A stretch of 64,000 nucleotides of DNA from Enhygromyxa salina. Lineage in GTDB: Bacteria; Myxococcota_A; Polyangia; Nannocystales; Nannocystaceae. A program made the translations under genes and the position numbers. Below are positions 48,802 to 56,742 of the stretch, in pieces. The stretch is taken from contig NZ_PVNK01000263.1 of NCBI RefSeq assembly GCF_002994615.1, positions 62,001-126,000 on the forward strand, in the 5' to 3' direction. The notes under the pieces are model-generated. The model was not told where the DNA came from. It did no database searches and saw only the letters and a list, made by a program, of their open reading frames with translations. Each line of letters opens with the position of its first letter. The first letter of the stretch is position 1.

Positions 48802-50244
48802 TCACACCAAGCGCTTGGGCAGGCTCGGGCCGCAGGCGAGCAGGCGCGCGTGGGCCTCGGCGAGGGGCAGCCCGCTGTCCTCGACGAGCCCGGCGATGGT
48901 GCGCCAGCCGGCGAAGTAGGTCAGCGGCTGGGTCGGGATTCGGATGCAGCGGAGGATCTCGCGCCCGGTGTCGGCGTGGTCGAGGCCGACCTCGTCGACG
49001 AGCAGCTCGGCGGCGCGCTCGCGGCTCATGTCGCGGGTGTGCAGCTGTGCGTCGATGATCGCCCGAGCGCAGCGGATCGCGTGGAAGTTGGCGACGGCGA
49101 CGGCCTGCTCGGGGGCGTGGAAGCCGGCCTCGAGCATGAGGTCCTCGCTGTACACGGCCCAGCCCTCGATCGCCGGCATCGCGCCCCAGTCCTGGCGCTC
49201 GGAGGCGAGCAGGTCGGCGATCGAGATGAAGTTTGGCGCGGCCCCCGAGGCGCGGAAGCGCCGCTGCCACAGCCAGCTTTGGAGGTAGTGGCCGGGGACG
49301 CCCTCGTGGACCGAGAGCGGCGCGACCCAGGCCCGGCGGTGGCGCTCGGGATCGTCGAGGACCGCGAACGAGCCGCCGCCCTCACCGAACAGAGGCGCGG
49401 GGTCGTTGCCGGCGTGGGTGACCGCGGCCATCTCTGGCGCGACGATCGTGAAGGGAAGCTCGAAGTCCTCGGGCAGGTCGAAGAGCTGGTGCTCGCGGAC
49501 GAAGGCGACGCAGCGCCGGGCGGCCTCGCGGTAGGCGGGGATGACCTCGCCGGGCTCGAGGCGGACGCTGGTCAGCTCGCGCAGCCGCGGCAGCGCGGCC
49601 TGAAAATTGGGCTTGTCGAGGAGCTTGGCGATCGTGGCCTGCTGCTCGCGCAGGTGGGCGCGGGCGCTCTCGACGAGGGCCTCGGGCGAGTCGCGGACGT
49701 TCATGTTGGCCAGCCGCCAGCTGTACTCCTCGGCGCCGAGGCGCCAGCGCTCGGGGCCGCGCTCGCGGGCCGCGGGCAGGGCCTCGTCGCGCAGCAACGC
49801 GTTGAATTCGCGCCACGGGCTGTCGGCCTCGACCTGGTCGAGGATGGCGGGGAGCTCGTGCTCGCAGTAGTGCGTGACCTTCTCGAGCGGGGGCGCGTGG
49901 CCCCGGGCGAGGCCCTCGCGGAACAGCTCGGTGAGCTCGCGGACGTAGCCCTCGGCGTCGTCGAGCTGGCCGAGGCGGGCGAACATGACCCGCTCGAGCT
50001 CGACGTGCTCGTCGCCGCGATCGAAGCGGCGCACGGCGAGGCGAGCGAGGCGGCGCAGCGCGGTGCTGACGAGCTCGTCGGGAGCGGTGGCGAGCTCGCG
50101 GTAGACGTCGATCTGCTCGCCGAGGCGGGCGAGGGACTTGCGGCCTTCGGCCTCGAGGCCAAGCATCCGCGCCTCCTCGGGCTCGAAGCTCAGGTGGCGT
50201 CGCCAGCTCTGAGCCTGGGCCTGGGTGGGGTCGATCGCGCTCAT
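48802..50244 (-). CDS. DUF885-family peptidase-like protein
   Basis: A 480-residue protein of the DUF885 family, which has a thermolysin/M3-like metallopeptidase fold. SVHEGVPGHYLQSWLW supplies the HExxxxH-like zinc motif and EGWAVYSEDLMLEAGF the downstream Glu region. No signal peptide is evident from ATG 50244, which has GGAG 6 bp upstream; TTG 50340 upstream would add 32 unlikely residues. Convergent with the esterase lipoprotein. Substrate unknown. Confidence 0.85.
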   Translation of the reverse strand: MSAIDPTQAQAQSWRRHLSFEPEEARMLGLEAEGRKSLARLGEQIDVYRELATAPDELVSTALRRLARLAVRRFDRGDEHVELERVMFARLGQLDDAEGYVRELTELFREGLARGHAPPLEKVTHYCEHELPAILDQVEADSPWREFNALLRDEALPAARERGPERWRLGAEEYSWRLANMNVRDSPEALVESARAHLREQQATIAKLLDKPNFQAALPRLRELTSVRLEPGEVIPAYREAARRCVAFVREHQLFDLPEDFELPFTIVAPEMAAVTHAGNDPAPLFGEGGGSFAVLDDPERHRRAWVAPLSVHEGVPGHYLQSWLWQRRFRASGAAPNFISIADLLASERQDWGAMPAIEGWAVYSEDLMLEAGFHAPEQAVAVANFHAIRCARAIIDAQLHTRDMSRERAAELLVDEVGLDHADTGREILRCIRIPTQPLTYFAGWRTIAGLVEDSGLPLAEAHARLLACGPSLPKRLV

Positions 50245-50394
50245 GACTGCTCCGGGGGCGAGCGCCTCTTGGAGCTGGTTCGTCGAGCTCCCGCGGGGGC
50301 GCCGCGTGGCGACAGTAAGGGTCGATCTTGCGGGCAGCAAGCGCGGCGTCGGGCTCAGGGCTCGGGCCGGGCTCGAGGCGACAGCTGGGGACGA

Positions 50395-50997
50395 TTAACC
50401 GGCGGCTTGGTGCGCGACACGCCTGCGATGCAACCATGCGATGCCGACGCCCAACGCGAGCAGGGGGAGAGGAAGGAGCCAGCCCAGCGCCACAGCTCGG
50501 GTGTCCGGCGAAGCCTCCGGGGCCTTCGTCAACACCTCGAAGCGCGCCGTCGCCCCGGCCTGGAGCTGCTGGGTCTTCGGTTGCACGAAGGTCACGAGCA
50601 CGGGGCCGAGCTCGGCCGGGAAGTGTATTTCAAGGGTCTGCCCCGACCACCCGGCCGAGGCGGACTCGTACTCGACCGGCAAGAGGCGGGCGTGGGCATG
50701 GCCGCCGAGGTCGGTCTCGATCGCGACCGCCGCCGCCGCGTTCACGAGCTGCTCGCGGCTCGGGAAGCTGCGAAGCTCGAGGGCCACCTCGGCTCCGTCG
50801 AGTTTGAGACGCGTGCCGGCGAGCAACGCGTCCGGGTCCGGCAACGACCCTGCGTCGGCGCGCAGGTCAATCGTCAGGTTCCCATCGCGCAAGCTGACGC
50901 GAGCCGTGTTGGTCTCGAGCTCGTGGGCGTGGGCCTGGCGAGCGAAGAGCGTGACCAGGACCAAGGCCGTCACGAGCCAGACCGGCGCGCGGCTCAT
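50395..50997 (-). CDS. Membrane-anchored exported protein of the YHYH cluster
   Basis: A 200-residue protein with an N-terminal signal segment (VWLVTALVLVTLFARQAHAHE), a beta-rich periplasmic domain (NTARVSLRDGNLTIDLRADA, LEIHFPAELGPVLVTFVQP) and one C-terminal membrane helix (LGWLLPLPLLALGVGIAWL) followed by basic residues. Its start overlaps the stop of the YHYH lipoprotein gene (ATGA). The family was not recognised; the domain may bind a metal or ligand in concert with its neighbour. Confidence 0.75.
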   Translation of the reverse strand: MSRAPVWLVTALVLVTLFARQAHAHELETNTARVSLRDGNLTIDLRADAGSLPDPDALLAGTRLKLDGAEVALELRSFPSREQLVNAAAAVAIETDLGGHAHARLLPVEYESASAGWSGQTLEIHFPAELGPVLVTFVQPKTQQLQAGATARFEVLTKAPEASPDTRAVALGWLLPLPLLALGVGIAWLHRRRVAHQAAG

Positions 50998-51983
50998 CGA
51001 CAGTACTCTCCGCTTTCGACGACGCCGTGGTTGGTGACCGTGCGCATCTCGAACAGGTAGCAGTTTGCGGTGTCCGAGGGCTCGTAGCTGATGTAGTAGT
51101 CCTCGCCTCCGTAGCGGTAGCGCATCACACGTGCGTCGCCCTCTGGGGCGAACACGAGCTCCTCCACGCCGCCTTGGGGTGGTGTCCCGGGCGGTCGTTC
51201 CATCCCGTTGGCGCTGCGAAGGGGCGGGACCCGTGGGAGCATGTCGGGGTCGATCTCGCCGACGAGGCATTGAATGGTGTAGGGCCAGCCCGCCGAGGTG
51301 TGGTAGCGAAAGCCGAAGCTTTCGTCCGCTTGGTGGTTGCACAGGCCGAGCGTACCGGGGTCGATCGTGCTCCCGTCCGGGTTGTTGTTGCCGTAGATCG
51401 GGTATCCGTCGAAGGCCCAGCCGATGATGGCGTCATCTCCGGCGTTGGCCATCTGCGCGATCATGCAGGTGGGCGAGGCGTGATAGTGGTAGTCGTCGCC
51501 GCGGCCTGCGTGTCCGCCACAGTTGTCGAGCTGGCCAAGCTCGACCGTGTCGACCTCGGGGTGGTGGGTCGACAGCTCCTGCTGCGAGAGCTCGCCGCCA
51601 GCGCTGTAGTCGTACATCGGCACGCCATTGACGGCGACGCCGAGCGCGGCGTCGATCGTCGTCACCGCGGCGGCGGGGCTCGGAGCGAGGCGAATCGGCG
51701 AGCTGTAGTCCACGGCTGGCACGGGCACCTGCTCGTTGGTGCCGACGATGCCGGTCATCAGCTCGTGATCCGGATAGGTGTCGGACTTGATCAGCGCGTA
51801 GGTGTCATTGCAGGTCACCTCGACCTTGGAACCGAAGCCGGCCTCCTCGACCGAGGCCGCAATGGCCGCGCACCGAACCGCGCTGGCCGACGGCGTGCCC
51901 GTCGGCTCGTTGCTGGAGTTGCTGCACCCTGCGGCGAGGGCGAGCAAGATGAACGACGAGTTTCGAATTGAAGCGTTGGGCAT
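50994..51983 (-). CDS. YHYH-domain lipoprotein
   Basis: A 329-residue lipoprotein: lipobox LALAAGC near residue 20, then the YHYH domain named for its motif, seen here as DNCGGHAGRGDDYHYHASPTC, with AIIGWAFDGYPIYGNNNPDG and FGFRYHTSAGWPYTIQCLVG as further family signatures. YHYH proteins are secreted, rich in His and Cys, and of unknown function, often near copper- or redox-related genes. Cotranscribed with the membrane protein downstream. Confidence 0.87.
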   Translation of the reverse strand: MPNASIRNSSFILLALAAGCSNSSNEPTGTPSASAVRCAAIAASVEEAGFGSKVEVTCNDTYALIKSDTYPDHELMTGIVGTNEQVPVPAVDYSSPIRLAPSPAAAVTTIDAALGVAVNGVPMYDYSAGGELSQQELSTHHPEVDTVELGQLDNCGGHAGRGDDYHYHASPTCMIAQMANAGDDAIIGWAFDGYPIYGNNNPDGSTIDPGTLGLCNHQADESFGFRYHTSAGWPYTIQCLVGEIDPDMLPRVPPLRSANGMERPPGTPPQGGVEELVFAPEGDARVMRYRYGGEDYYISYEPSDTANCYLFEMRTVTNHGVVESGEYCR

Positions 51984-52002
51984 GGTGGGTCTCCGTGGCT
52001 GC

Positions 52003-52064
52003 TAGCAGCCCGGGGTGCTAGCCCCAAATCAAGCGCTGAATTGAACAACTGAATGGTTTGGGGC
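52003..52064. repeat. Hairpin-element relic with a second stem
   Basis: TAGCAGCCCGGGGTGCTA (52003-52020) is the end sequence of the hairpin element joined to an inverted end; directly after it GCCCCAAA and TTTGGGGC (52021-52028 and 52057-52064) form a stem around AAGCGCTGAATTGAACAA. The same stem body recurs at 54479-54523. It lies in the leader of the YHYH gene. Confidence 0.6.
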
Positions 52065-52080
52065 GAGCGCGAGGTGAATT

Positions 52081-52114
52081 GGCGAGCGTTTGAGGCGAAA
52101 GGTCCCTTGAAGAC
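52081..52114 (-). repeat. Deleted copy of the 89-bp repeat, minus orientation
   Basis: On the minus strand AGTCTTCAAGGGACCTTTC is joined to CTCAAACGCTCGCC, i.e. both ends of the 89-bp repeat without its middle. It begins about 4 bp after the stop codon of the gene at 52119-52826 and has the same direction as that gene, as do the other copies. Confidence 0.6.
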
Positions 52115-52118
52115 TGGG

Positions 52119-52826
52119 TTAGGGCGCCTCGATGGTGACCTTGCACAGCAGCGTATTGTGGGTCTCGAGATCCGAGGTCCAGATGAGGCGCGCGCGGTCG
52201 TCCCAGGTGATCTGGTCATAGCCGTCCTTGGGCCGGACCTCGTCCTTGCTGTACTCCGTGGCCTGACTCCACTCGCTGGTGTCGAAGGTGGCGGATTTCC
52301 AGCCCTGCGGCTCTTCACTCGAGCTGAACTTGCAGGTCTCGCTCGGGTTGGGATCTTTTTCGCAGCCCTTGTCGAGGGGGGCCTCGTGGATCACGAGACA
52401 GCGCCAGGAGCGGTCGGTGACCGCGACGACCGAGCCGGTCTTGTTGTTGGTGACCTGGGCGATGAAGCCGCCGTCTCCCATCTGTTGCTTGGGTTGGCCG
52501 ATGTACTCGAGGCCGGTGTCATTTTGCTTGTAGTCCTTGATGACGAAATTCAGGTGCAGCGGGTAGCTGCCGTCGAAGCTGAAGGTCTCGCTGTTGAACG
52601 AGCGCTCCGTGGTGATCGGCACGCTGTCTTCGAGCACGAGGGTGTCGTCGAGGTACATCGCGAACCAGTTGTCCGCCCACACCTCGACGGTGAACTCCCC
52701 TCGCGCGGCCGTGGCGCTGGCCGAGGCGCGGGCCGAGGAGGCTGGGGCCTCGGTGGTGGAGGACGAACAGCCGGCGAGGAGGCCGAGGAGGGCGAAGATG
52801 GCGGGAACGGAGGAGTGAATGGACAT
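52119..52826 (-). CDS. Putative lipoprotein upstream of the YHYH gene
   Basis: A 235-residue lipoprotein: signal peptide SVPAIFALLGLLAGC, a short Ala/Ser linker, then a beta-rich domain (GEFTVEVWADNWFAMYLDDT, YPLHLNFVIKDYKQNDTGLE) that resembles galactose-binding or PA14-like jelly-roll modules found beside YHYH genes. Four Cys in the second half may be paired. Same direction as the YHYH gene with a 135-bp gap that holds two repeat relics, so an operon is possible. Confidence 0.75.
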   Translation of the reverse strand: MSIHSSVPAIFALLGLLAGCSSSTTEAPASSARASASATAARGEFTVEVWADNWFAMYLDDTLVLEDSVPITTERSFNSETFSFDGSYPLHLNFVIKDYKQNDTGLEYIGQPKQQMGDGGFIAQVTNNKTGSVVAVTDRSWRCLVIHEAPLDKGCEKDPNPSETCKFSSSEEPQGWKSATFDTSEWSQATEYSKDEVRPKDGYDQITWDDRARLIWTSDLETHNTLLCKVTIEAP

Positions 52827-52968
52827 CGTGAGCACTGGCTGGGGGTTCGCGGGCAAGACACTTCACCCCGCGGGTTTGGTTTACGTCGAGGCGCAAAAAA
52901 TGGGCGGTTCGAGAATCTCGCCGAGGGTGTCAACTGGACCGGGCCATGGCGTGTCTTTCGTTCGAGAC

Positions 52969-53304
52969 ATGCCTGAGCCGATCCCCGATCTCGATGACCC
53001 CCTCGTCGCCCTCATCGATCGTCACTGGCGTCCGGAGGCCCGCGGCGGCGGTAATTTCGTCACGGGCGATCTCGTCACGGCCGCGCGTTCGTCCCGACGT
53101 CGCTCGCAGCGCGAAGACGCGGCTGCGCTCATTGCGTTGGCCGCGGCCGTGCTGCTCTTCTTCGTCCTCCAGCCCAGCGTTCGCCCCGCCAGCGAGGCCA
53201 CCAATGTCTGGCTCGACGGGACCTCTGTGTCTGCGACCGCTTCCGGCTACGAGGGCGAGTTCGCCGGGCTGCAGCGGATCTTCCTCGAAGGAGCGCCGCG
53301 GTGA
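52969..53304 (+). CDS. Small single-helix membrane protein, anti-sigma-like
   Basis: A 111-residue protein: an acidic N-terminus (PIPDLDDPLVALIDRHWRPE), a basic stretch, one membrane helix (AALIALAAAVLLFFVLQPS) and a short outer domain. Topology and gene order, ahead of a CpxP-like protein and an ECF sigma factor, suggest a membrane anti-sigma or sensor subunit; no zinc-binding HxxxCxxC motif is present. Its stop overlaps the following GTG start. Confidence 0.65.
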   Translation: MPEPIPDLDDPLVALIDRHWRPEARGGGNFVTGDLVTAARSSRRRSQREDAAALIALAAAVLLFFVLQPSVRPASEATNVWLDGTSVSATASGYEGEFAGLQRIFLEGAPR

Positions 53305-53747
53305 GCCGGGTCGCTCCGTTTGCGGTCGGGCTCGCGCTCGGCCTGGGGATCGCCCTCGCGGTGAGCGCTATCCGTGAGCCTGATGCGCCACCTGCGCGAA
53401 GCGGCGCGCCGATTCAGGACGTGCTCGAGTACCACGCGGATGCGCTCGGCCTCGACCGCGCGACCAACGACGAGGCCTGGGCCCTCGCCAACGCCGCCCG
53501 CGACGAGCTCGATGGCTATCGGGCGACGATCCGGGCCGAGCGGGAGCAGTTGAACCAGATCCTCGACGCGGCCGAGGTCGACCGAGCGCGCATGGAGGCC
53601 GTCGTCGGCAAGATCAGCGCGGCGGAGAGGGAGCTTCGGATCCGCGAGATCGAGGTCATGCTCGAGATCCGAGCGTTGCTCACGCCAGAACAGATCGATG
53701 TGCTCGAGAAGCTTGGCCCTCCACCGCCCCCAGCGCGCGAGCGTTGA
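53301..53747 (+). CDS. CpxP/Spy-like periplasmic sensor with membrane anchor
   Basis: A 148-residue protein with an N-terminal membrane anchor (FAVGLALGLGIALAVSA) and a helical periplasmic part ending RALLTPEQIDVLEKLG, which is the LTxxQ motif of the Spy/CpxP/CnrX-type 'heavy-metal resistance' family. CnrX-like proteins control an ECF sigma factor via a membrane partner, matching the order here. GAAGGAG lies 7 bp before GTG 53301. No clear metal-binding His/Met cluster is seen. Confidence 0.75.
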   Translation: MSRVAPFAVGLALGLGIALAVSAIREPDAPPARSGAPIQDVLEYHADALGLDRATNDEAWALANAARDELDGYRATIRAEREQLNQILDAAEVDRARMEAVVGKISAAERELRIREIEVMLEIRALLTPEQIDVLEKLGPPPPPARER

Positions 53748-53801
53748 CCCGCCTCGGTCGAGGCACGCGGCGAACATGGCGAAACTCGCGAGGGTGCGGA
53801 G

Positions 53802-54317
53802 CTGACACATTCCGATGAGCGCGAGGCGGCGTTCGAGCGCTTCGTCGCGACCCACCACGAGCGCGCGGTTCGCTTCGCCTGGCGGCTGTCGGGGGCCGGC
53901 AACGGGGTCGCCGAAGAGCTCGCGCAGGAGGCCTTTGTCGTCGCCTACGACAAGCTGTTGTCACTGCGCGATCCGGCTGCGCTCGAGGGCTGGTTCTTCC
54001 GCATCCTCGCGCGCCGGGCTGCCAACCACCGCCGATGGTCGGCGGTCCGGACCCGCTTCGCGCGCAGCTTCGTACCCGAGCCGTCGCCCGCTCCGAACCC
54101 GCCCGAGCCCGCGCTCCGTGCTCGGATCGCTGCGGCCATGGACCAGCTCTCCGAAGCTCAGCGCGAGGTCTTCGTGCTCGTCTACCTCGAGGGCTTCACC
54201 CTGGACCAAACCGCGGAGATGCTCGGCAAGGCGCCGGGAACCGTGCGCACGCATCTCCACCGCGCGCTCGGGACCCTGCGGAGCGAGCTGGCCGAGGTGA
54301 TGGCCGAGCTCGACTAG
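53802..54317 (+). CDS. ECF sigma factor, probable CTG start
   Basis: Region 2 is encoded by FERFVATHHERAVRFAWRLS...EELAQEAFVVAYDKLL and region 4 by LSEAQREVFVLVYLEGFTLD...KAPGTVRTHLHRALG, a standard RpoE-like sigma factor of about 171 residues. The frame has no ATG, GTG or TTG before the end of region 2 (TTG 53958 would delete it). CTG 53802 with AGGG 7 bp upstream is the best start. The TAG stop is formed by the first bases of a 163-bp hairpin element. Probably controlled by the two membrane proteins encoded upstream. Confidence 0.85.
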   Translation: MTHSDEREAAFERFVATHHERAVRFAWRLSGAGNGVAEELAQEAFVVAYDKLLSLRDPAALEGWFFRILARRAANHRRWSAVRTRFARSFVPEPSPAPNPPEPALRARIAAAMDQLSEAQREVFVLVYLEGFTLDQTAEMLGKAPGTVRTHLHRALGTLRSELAEVMAELD

Positions 54318-54477
54318 CAGCCCGGGGTGCAATCCCTCGCGCCGCCTCGCTTGGCCTTTTCGCCGAGGGCTTTGTCGCCAAAACTTGCAGTACGCCCGGT
54401 ACAGCGGCGTTTTGGCTTCGCGCCCTCGGCGAAAATTCCGGCGCGAGGCGACACGATGCATTGCACCCCGGGCTGCT
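54315..54477. repeat. 163-bp hairpin element, full copy 2
   Basis: Same element as at 8623-8785, here with ends TAGCAGCCCGGGGTGCAAT and ATTGCACCCCGGGCTGCT. Its TAG ends the sigma-factor gene. The region up to 54616 between the convergent sigma and VOC genes consists of this copy, a second stem and a half copy. Confidence 0.85.
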
Positions 54478-54478
54478 C

Positions 54479-54523
54479 GCCCTGAATCAAGGGCTGAATT
54501 GAACAAGCTGAATGATTTAGGGC
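54479..54523. repeat. Short stem between hairpin elements
   Basis: GCCCT at 54479 pairs with AGGGC at 54519-54523 around AATCAAGGGCTGAATTGAAC; it is a diverged copy of the stem at 52021-52064. It separates a full from a half hairpin element. Confidence 0.6.
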
Positions 54524-54605
54524 TAGCAGCCCGGGGTGCAATGCCTCGCGCCGCCTCGCTTGGCCTTTTCGCCGAGGGCTTTGTCGCCAAAACTTGCAGT
54601 ACGCC
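54524..54605 (+). repeat. Half hairpin element, 82 bp
   Basis: Identical to the first 82 bp of the full element at 54315 except for one base (AATGCC for AATCCC), ending exactly at GCAGTACGCC in the hairpin loop. It abuts the 3' end of the VOC gene. Confidence 0.85.
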
Positions 54606-54616
54606 TCACGCCCTGC

Positions 54617-54994
54617 TCAGCTCGCGGGCGAGAGAAATACGTTGAACTTGTTGCCGTCGAGGTCCCGAAAGTAGCCGACGTAAAACCCGGCCTCGCCCCG
54701 GGGGCCCGGGGCTCCCTCGTCGCTGCCGCCGAGCTCGAGGGCCTTGGCGTGGAGGCGGTCGACCTTCTCGGTCGTGTCGACGGCGAGCCCGACCATCGAG
54801 CCGTTGCCGCTCGTCGCGGGCTGGCCGTCGTAAGGGCGCATGACCGCGAGCGCGGGCTCGCCGTAGGCGGTACCCCAGAGGATCCCGTTGGGCATGTCCA
54901 TCAGTCGCTTGGCGCCGAGCTCGGCCAGCAGCGCGTCGTAGAAGGCGGCGGCGCGGTCGAGGTCGTTGGTCCCGACGGTGACGTATCCGATCAT
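54617..54994 (-). CDS. VOC-superfamily (glyoxalase-like) protein
   Basis: A 125-residue protein of the vicinal-oxygen-chelate fold: MIGYVTVGTNDLDRAAAFYD at the N-terminus and EAGFYVGYFRDLDGNKFNVF at the C-terminus are typical of the small glyoxalase/bleomycin-resistance-like proteins found across bacteria. Catalytic metal ligands of true glyoxalase I are not all evident. Function uncertain. Confidence 0.88.
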   Translation of the reverse strand: MIGYVTVGTNDLDRAAAFYDALLAELGAKRLMDMPNGILWGTAYGEPALAVMRPYDGQPATSGNGSMVGLAVDTTEKVDRLHAKALELGGSDEGAPGPRGEAGFYVGYFRDLDGNKFNVFLSPAS

Positions 54995-55049
54995 GCGCCG
55001 GAGTGTCGGGCAATTTCGGCGCCGACGCCACGCGGCGACGCGGCTTCGC

Positions 55050-56684
55050 TCACTCGCCCGCGTCGGGCGCTTCGTCGCGGATGATGATGACCTCGCCGCG
55101 CCTGCGCTCGGGCTCGACCTCGGGTGGCTCGGGCGGCTCGGGCTCCGCCGCGCCGGGGTCGCCGGGGTCGCCGCCGCCGCTCGCGTCCCAGGGCCCGAGT
55201 GTGACGGGGATCAACACCTGGCCGCCGCCCTTGGGCATCAGCCAGCTGAAGGCCTCGGCGCGCAGGCACTCCTCGACCGTCTCGCGGCTGCTGCCGAGCG
55301 CGGTCACGTCGACCTGGTCCACGCGGCCGTCGCTGGCGACGGTCATCGCGAGGACCCAGCGCGCGGCGACGACCTCGTCGGCCATCAGCAGCGGGCGCAG
55401 GCACTCGGACAGCGTGTCGTGGTGGCTGTTGAGCACCGGGCGGAGGCGCTGCTCGTCCCACTCGCCGACGAGGACCTCGGCCGGCCCGAGCACGATCGTG
55501 CCGCCGAGCTCGAGCTCGCTGCTGACTCCAAACCCGCGCGCGCCCGGGAGCGGCTCGAGGGCCTCGGGCTTGACGCAGGCGAGGGCGGGATCGTCGAGGG
55601 GAGCGAGCTCGCTGCTGAGCACGAGGGGAAAGCAGCGGCGGTCGCCCCAGCTTTGACCAACGCCGACGCTCGCCGCCCAGTCGTCGAGGACCTCGCCCGC
55701 GAGGTCGCCGTCGGGCCAGCGCAGGGGCGTGTTGGCGACGATCAGATAGTCGGCCTCGGGCTGCACGACCGGCACGGGCTCGGGGGGCGGGGACTGATCA
55801 TAAAAAACGTCGAGGGCCAGGGCGCGGAGGCTCTCGATCTCGGCGGGATCGTCGATCACGCGGCGGTGCTCGCCGCACTCGTTGCGGACGATCAGCTCGA
55901 GCTCGGCGCCGCCGTCGTCGCGCAGCCACAGGACCGAGCCCTCGGCGTCGCGCAGCAGCGGCTCGCCAGCGTCTGGGAGCTCTGGCGCGTCGGCGGGGGC
56001 CCAGGCCACGCCGACCGCGTCGTCGGGGATCGGCGCGAGCACGCGGATCCCGTCGGCGTCGATCCATCGCCAGCTCGCGTCGGCGGGCGGGGCGGGCAGG
56101 CCCTGGGTCGGTGACTTGGCGCCAACGCGGACACCCGCGCCGACCTGCATCCGCTCGTCCTCGCCGGCCGCCGAGAAGGGCGCGAGCTCGAGCGCGCGCG
56201 TGGTGACCTCGGCGAGGTGGACCTCGGGCACGTAGAGCAGCACGCGCAGATGCGCGAGATCGCTGAAGCGCGGACCGCAGCCGCGGGGCGGATCCTCGTC
56301 TTCACCGTCGAGGTCGTTGGTGACCGCGACGAAGCCCGTCGTCGCCCCGATCGCGGGGTCGTTGGAGCGGACCACGCCGATGACCCGAAACGCGCGGGCG
56401 CGCGGCGGCGCCTCGGCGGCGGTCAGCGGCGGCTCCGGGAGCTTCAAGACCCAGCTCGGGCTTTGGTAGCTCGGCCGCGCGTAGAGCCGCGCGCCCGCGG
56501 GCAGGGCCACGCGACCGCGCAGGTGCTCGGGCGCAGGCTCGATCATGAGCTTCTCGGTGCCGGCCGCGAGCGCGCTCGGGGCTCCGGTGGTCGGGGTCGT
56601 CGGCTGGGTCTTGCAGCTGGTCACCAGGGCGAGCGCCAAGCTCGCGACCCACACCGCGCGCTGGCGACTCGAGCTCACGCCCAT
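55050..56684 (-). CDS. Lipoprotein with AgmX/PglI-like C-terminal domain
   Basis: A 544-residue lipoprotein: signal peptide VWVASLALALVTSC with Cys24, a long mixed domain with SH3-like start (GARLYARPSYQSPSWVLKLP), and near residues 425-505 an AgmX/PglI or TonB-C-like domain (VLNSHHDTLSECL ... WVLAMTVASDGRVDQVDVT ... ECLRAEAFSWLMPKGGGQ). The C-terminal 45 residues are Pro/Glu/Arg-rich. The AgmX C-domain is common in myxobacterial envelope and motility proteins. Located 58 bp downstream of the kinase gene, so likely cotranscribed. Confidence 0.75.
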   Translation of the reverse strand: MGVSSSRQRAVWVASLALALVTSCKTQPTTPTTGAPSALAAGTEKLMIEPAPEHLRGRVALPAGARLYARPSYQSPSWVLKLPEPPLTAAEAPPRARAFRVIGVVRSNDPAIGATTGFVAVTNDLDGEDEDPPRGCGPRFSDLAHLRVLLYVPEVHLAEVTTRALELAPFSAAGEDERMQVGAGVRVGAKSPTQGLPAPPADASWRWIDADGIRVLAPIPDDAVGVAWAPADAPELPDAGEPLLRDAEGSVLWLRDDGGAELELIVRNECGEHRRVIDDPAEIESLRALALDVFYDQSPPPEPVPVVQPEADYLIVANTPLRWPDGDLAGEVLDDWAASVGVGQSWGDRRCFPLVLSSELAPLDDPALACVKPEALEPLPGARGFGVSSELELGGTIVLGPAEVLVGEWDEQRLRPVLNSHHDTLSECLRPLLMADEVVAARWVLAMTVASDGRVDQVDVTALGSSRETVEECLRAEAFSWLMPKGGGQVLIPVTLGPWDASGGGDPGDPGAAEPEPPEPPEVEPERRRGEVIIIRDEAPDAGE

Positions 56685-56742
56685 GGTTTAGCGGCTCCGG
56701 GCAGGGTTGGCCACGAGCGGCGGCCCCGAGGGTCGTGGAGGC

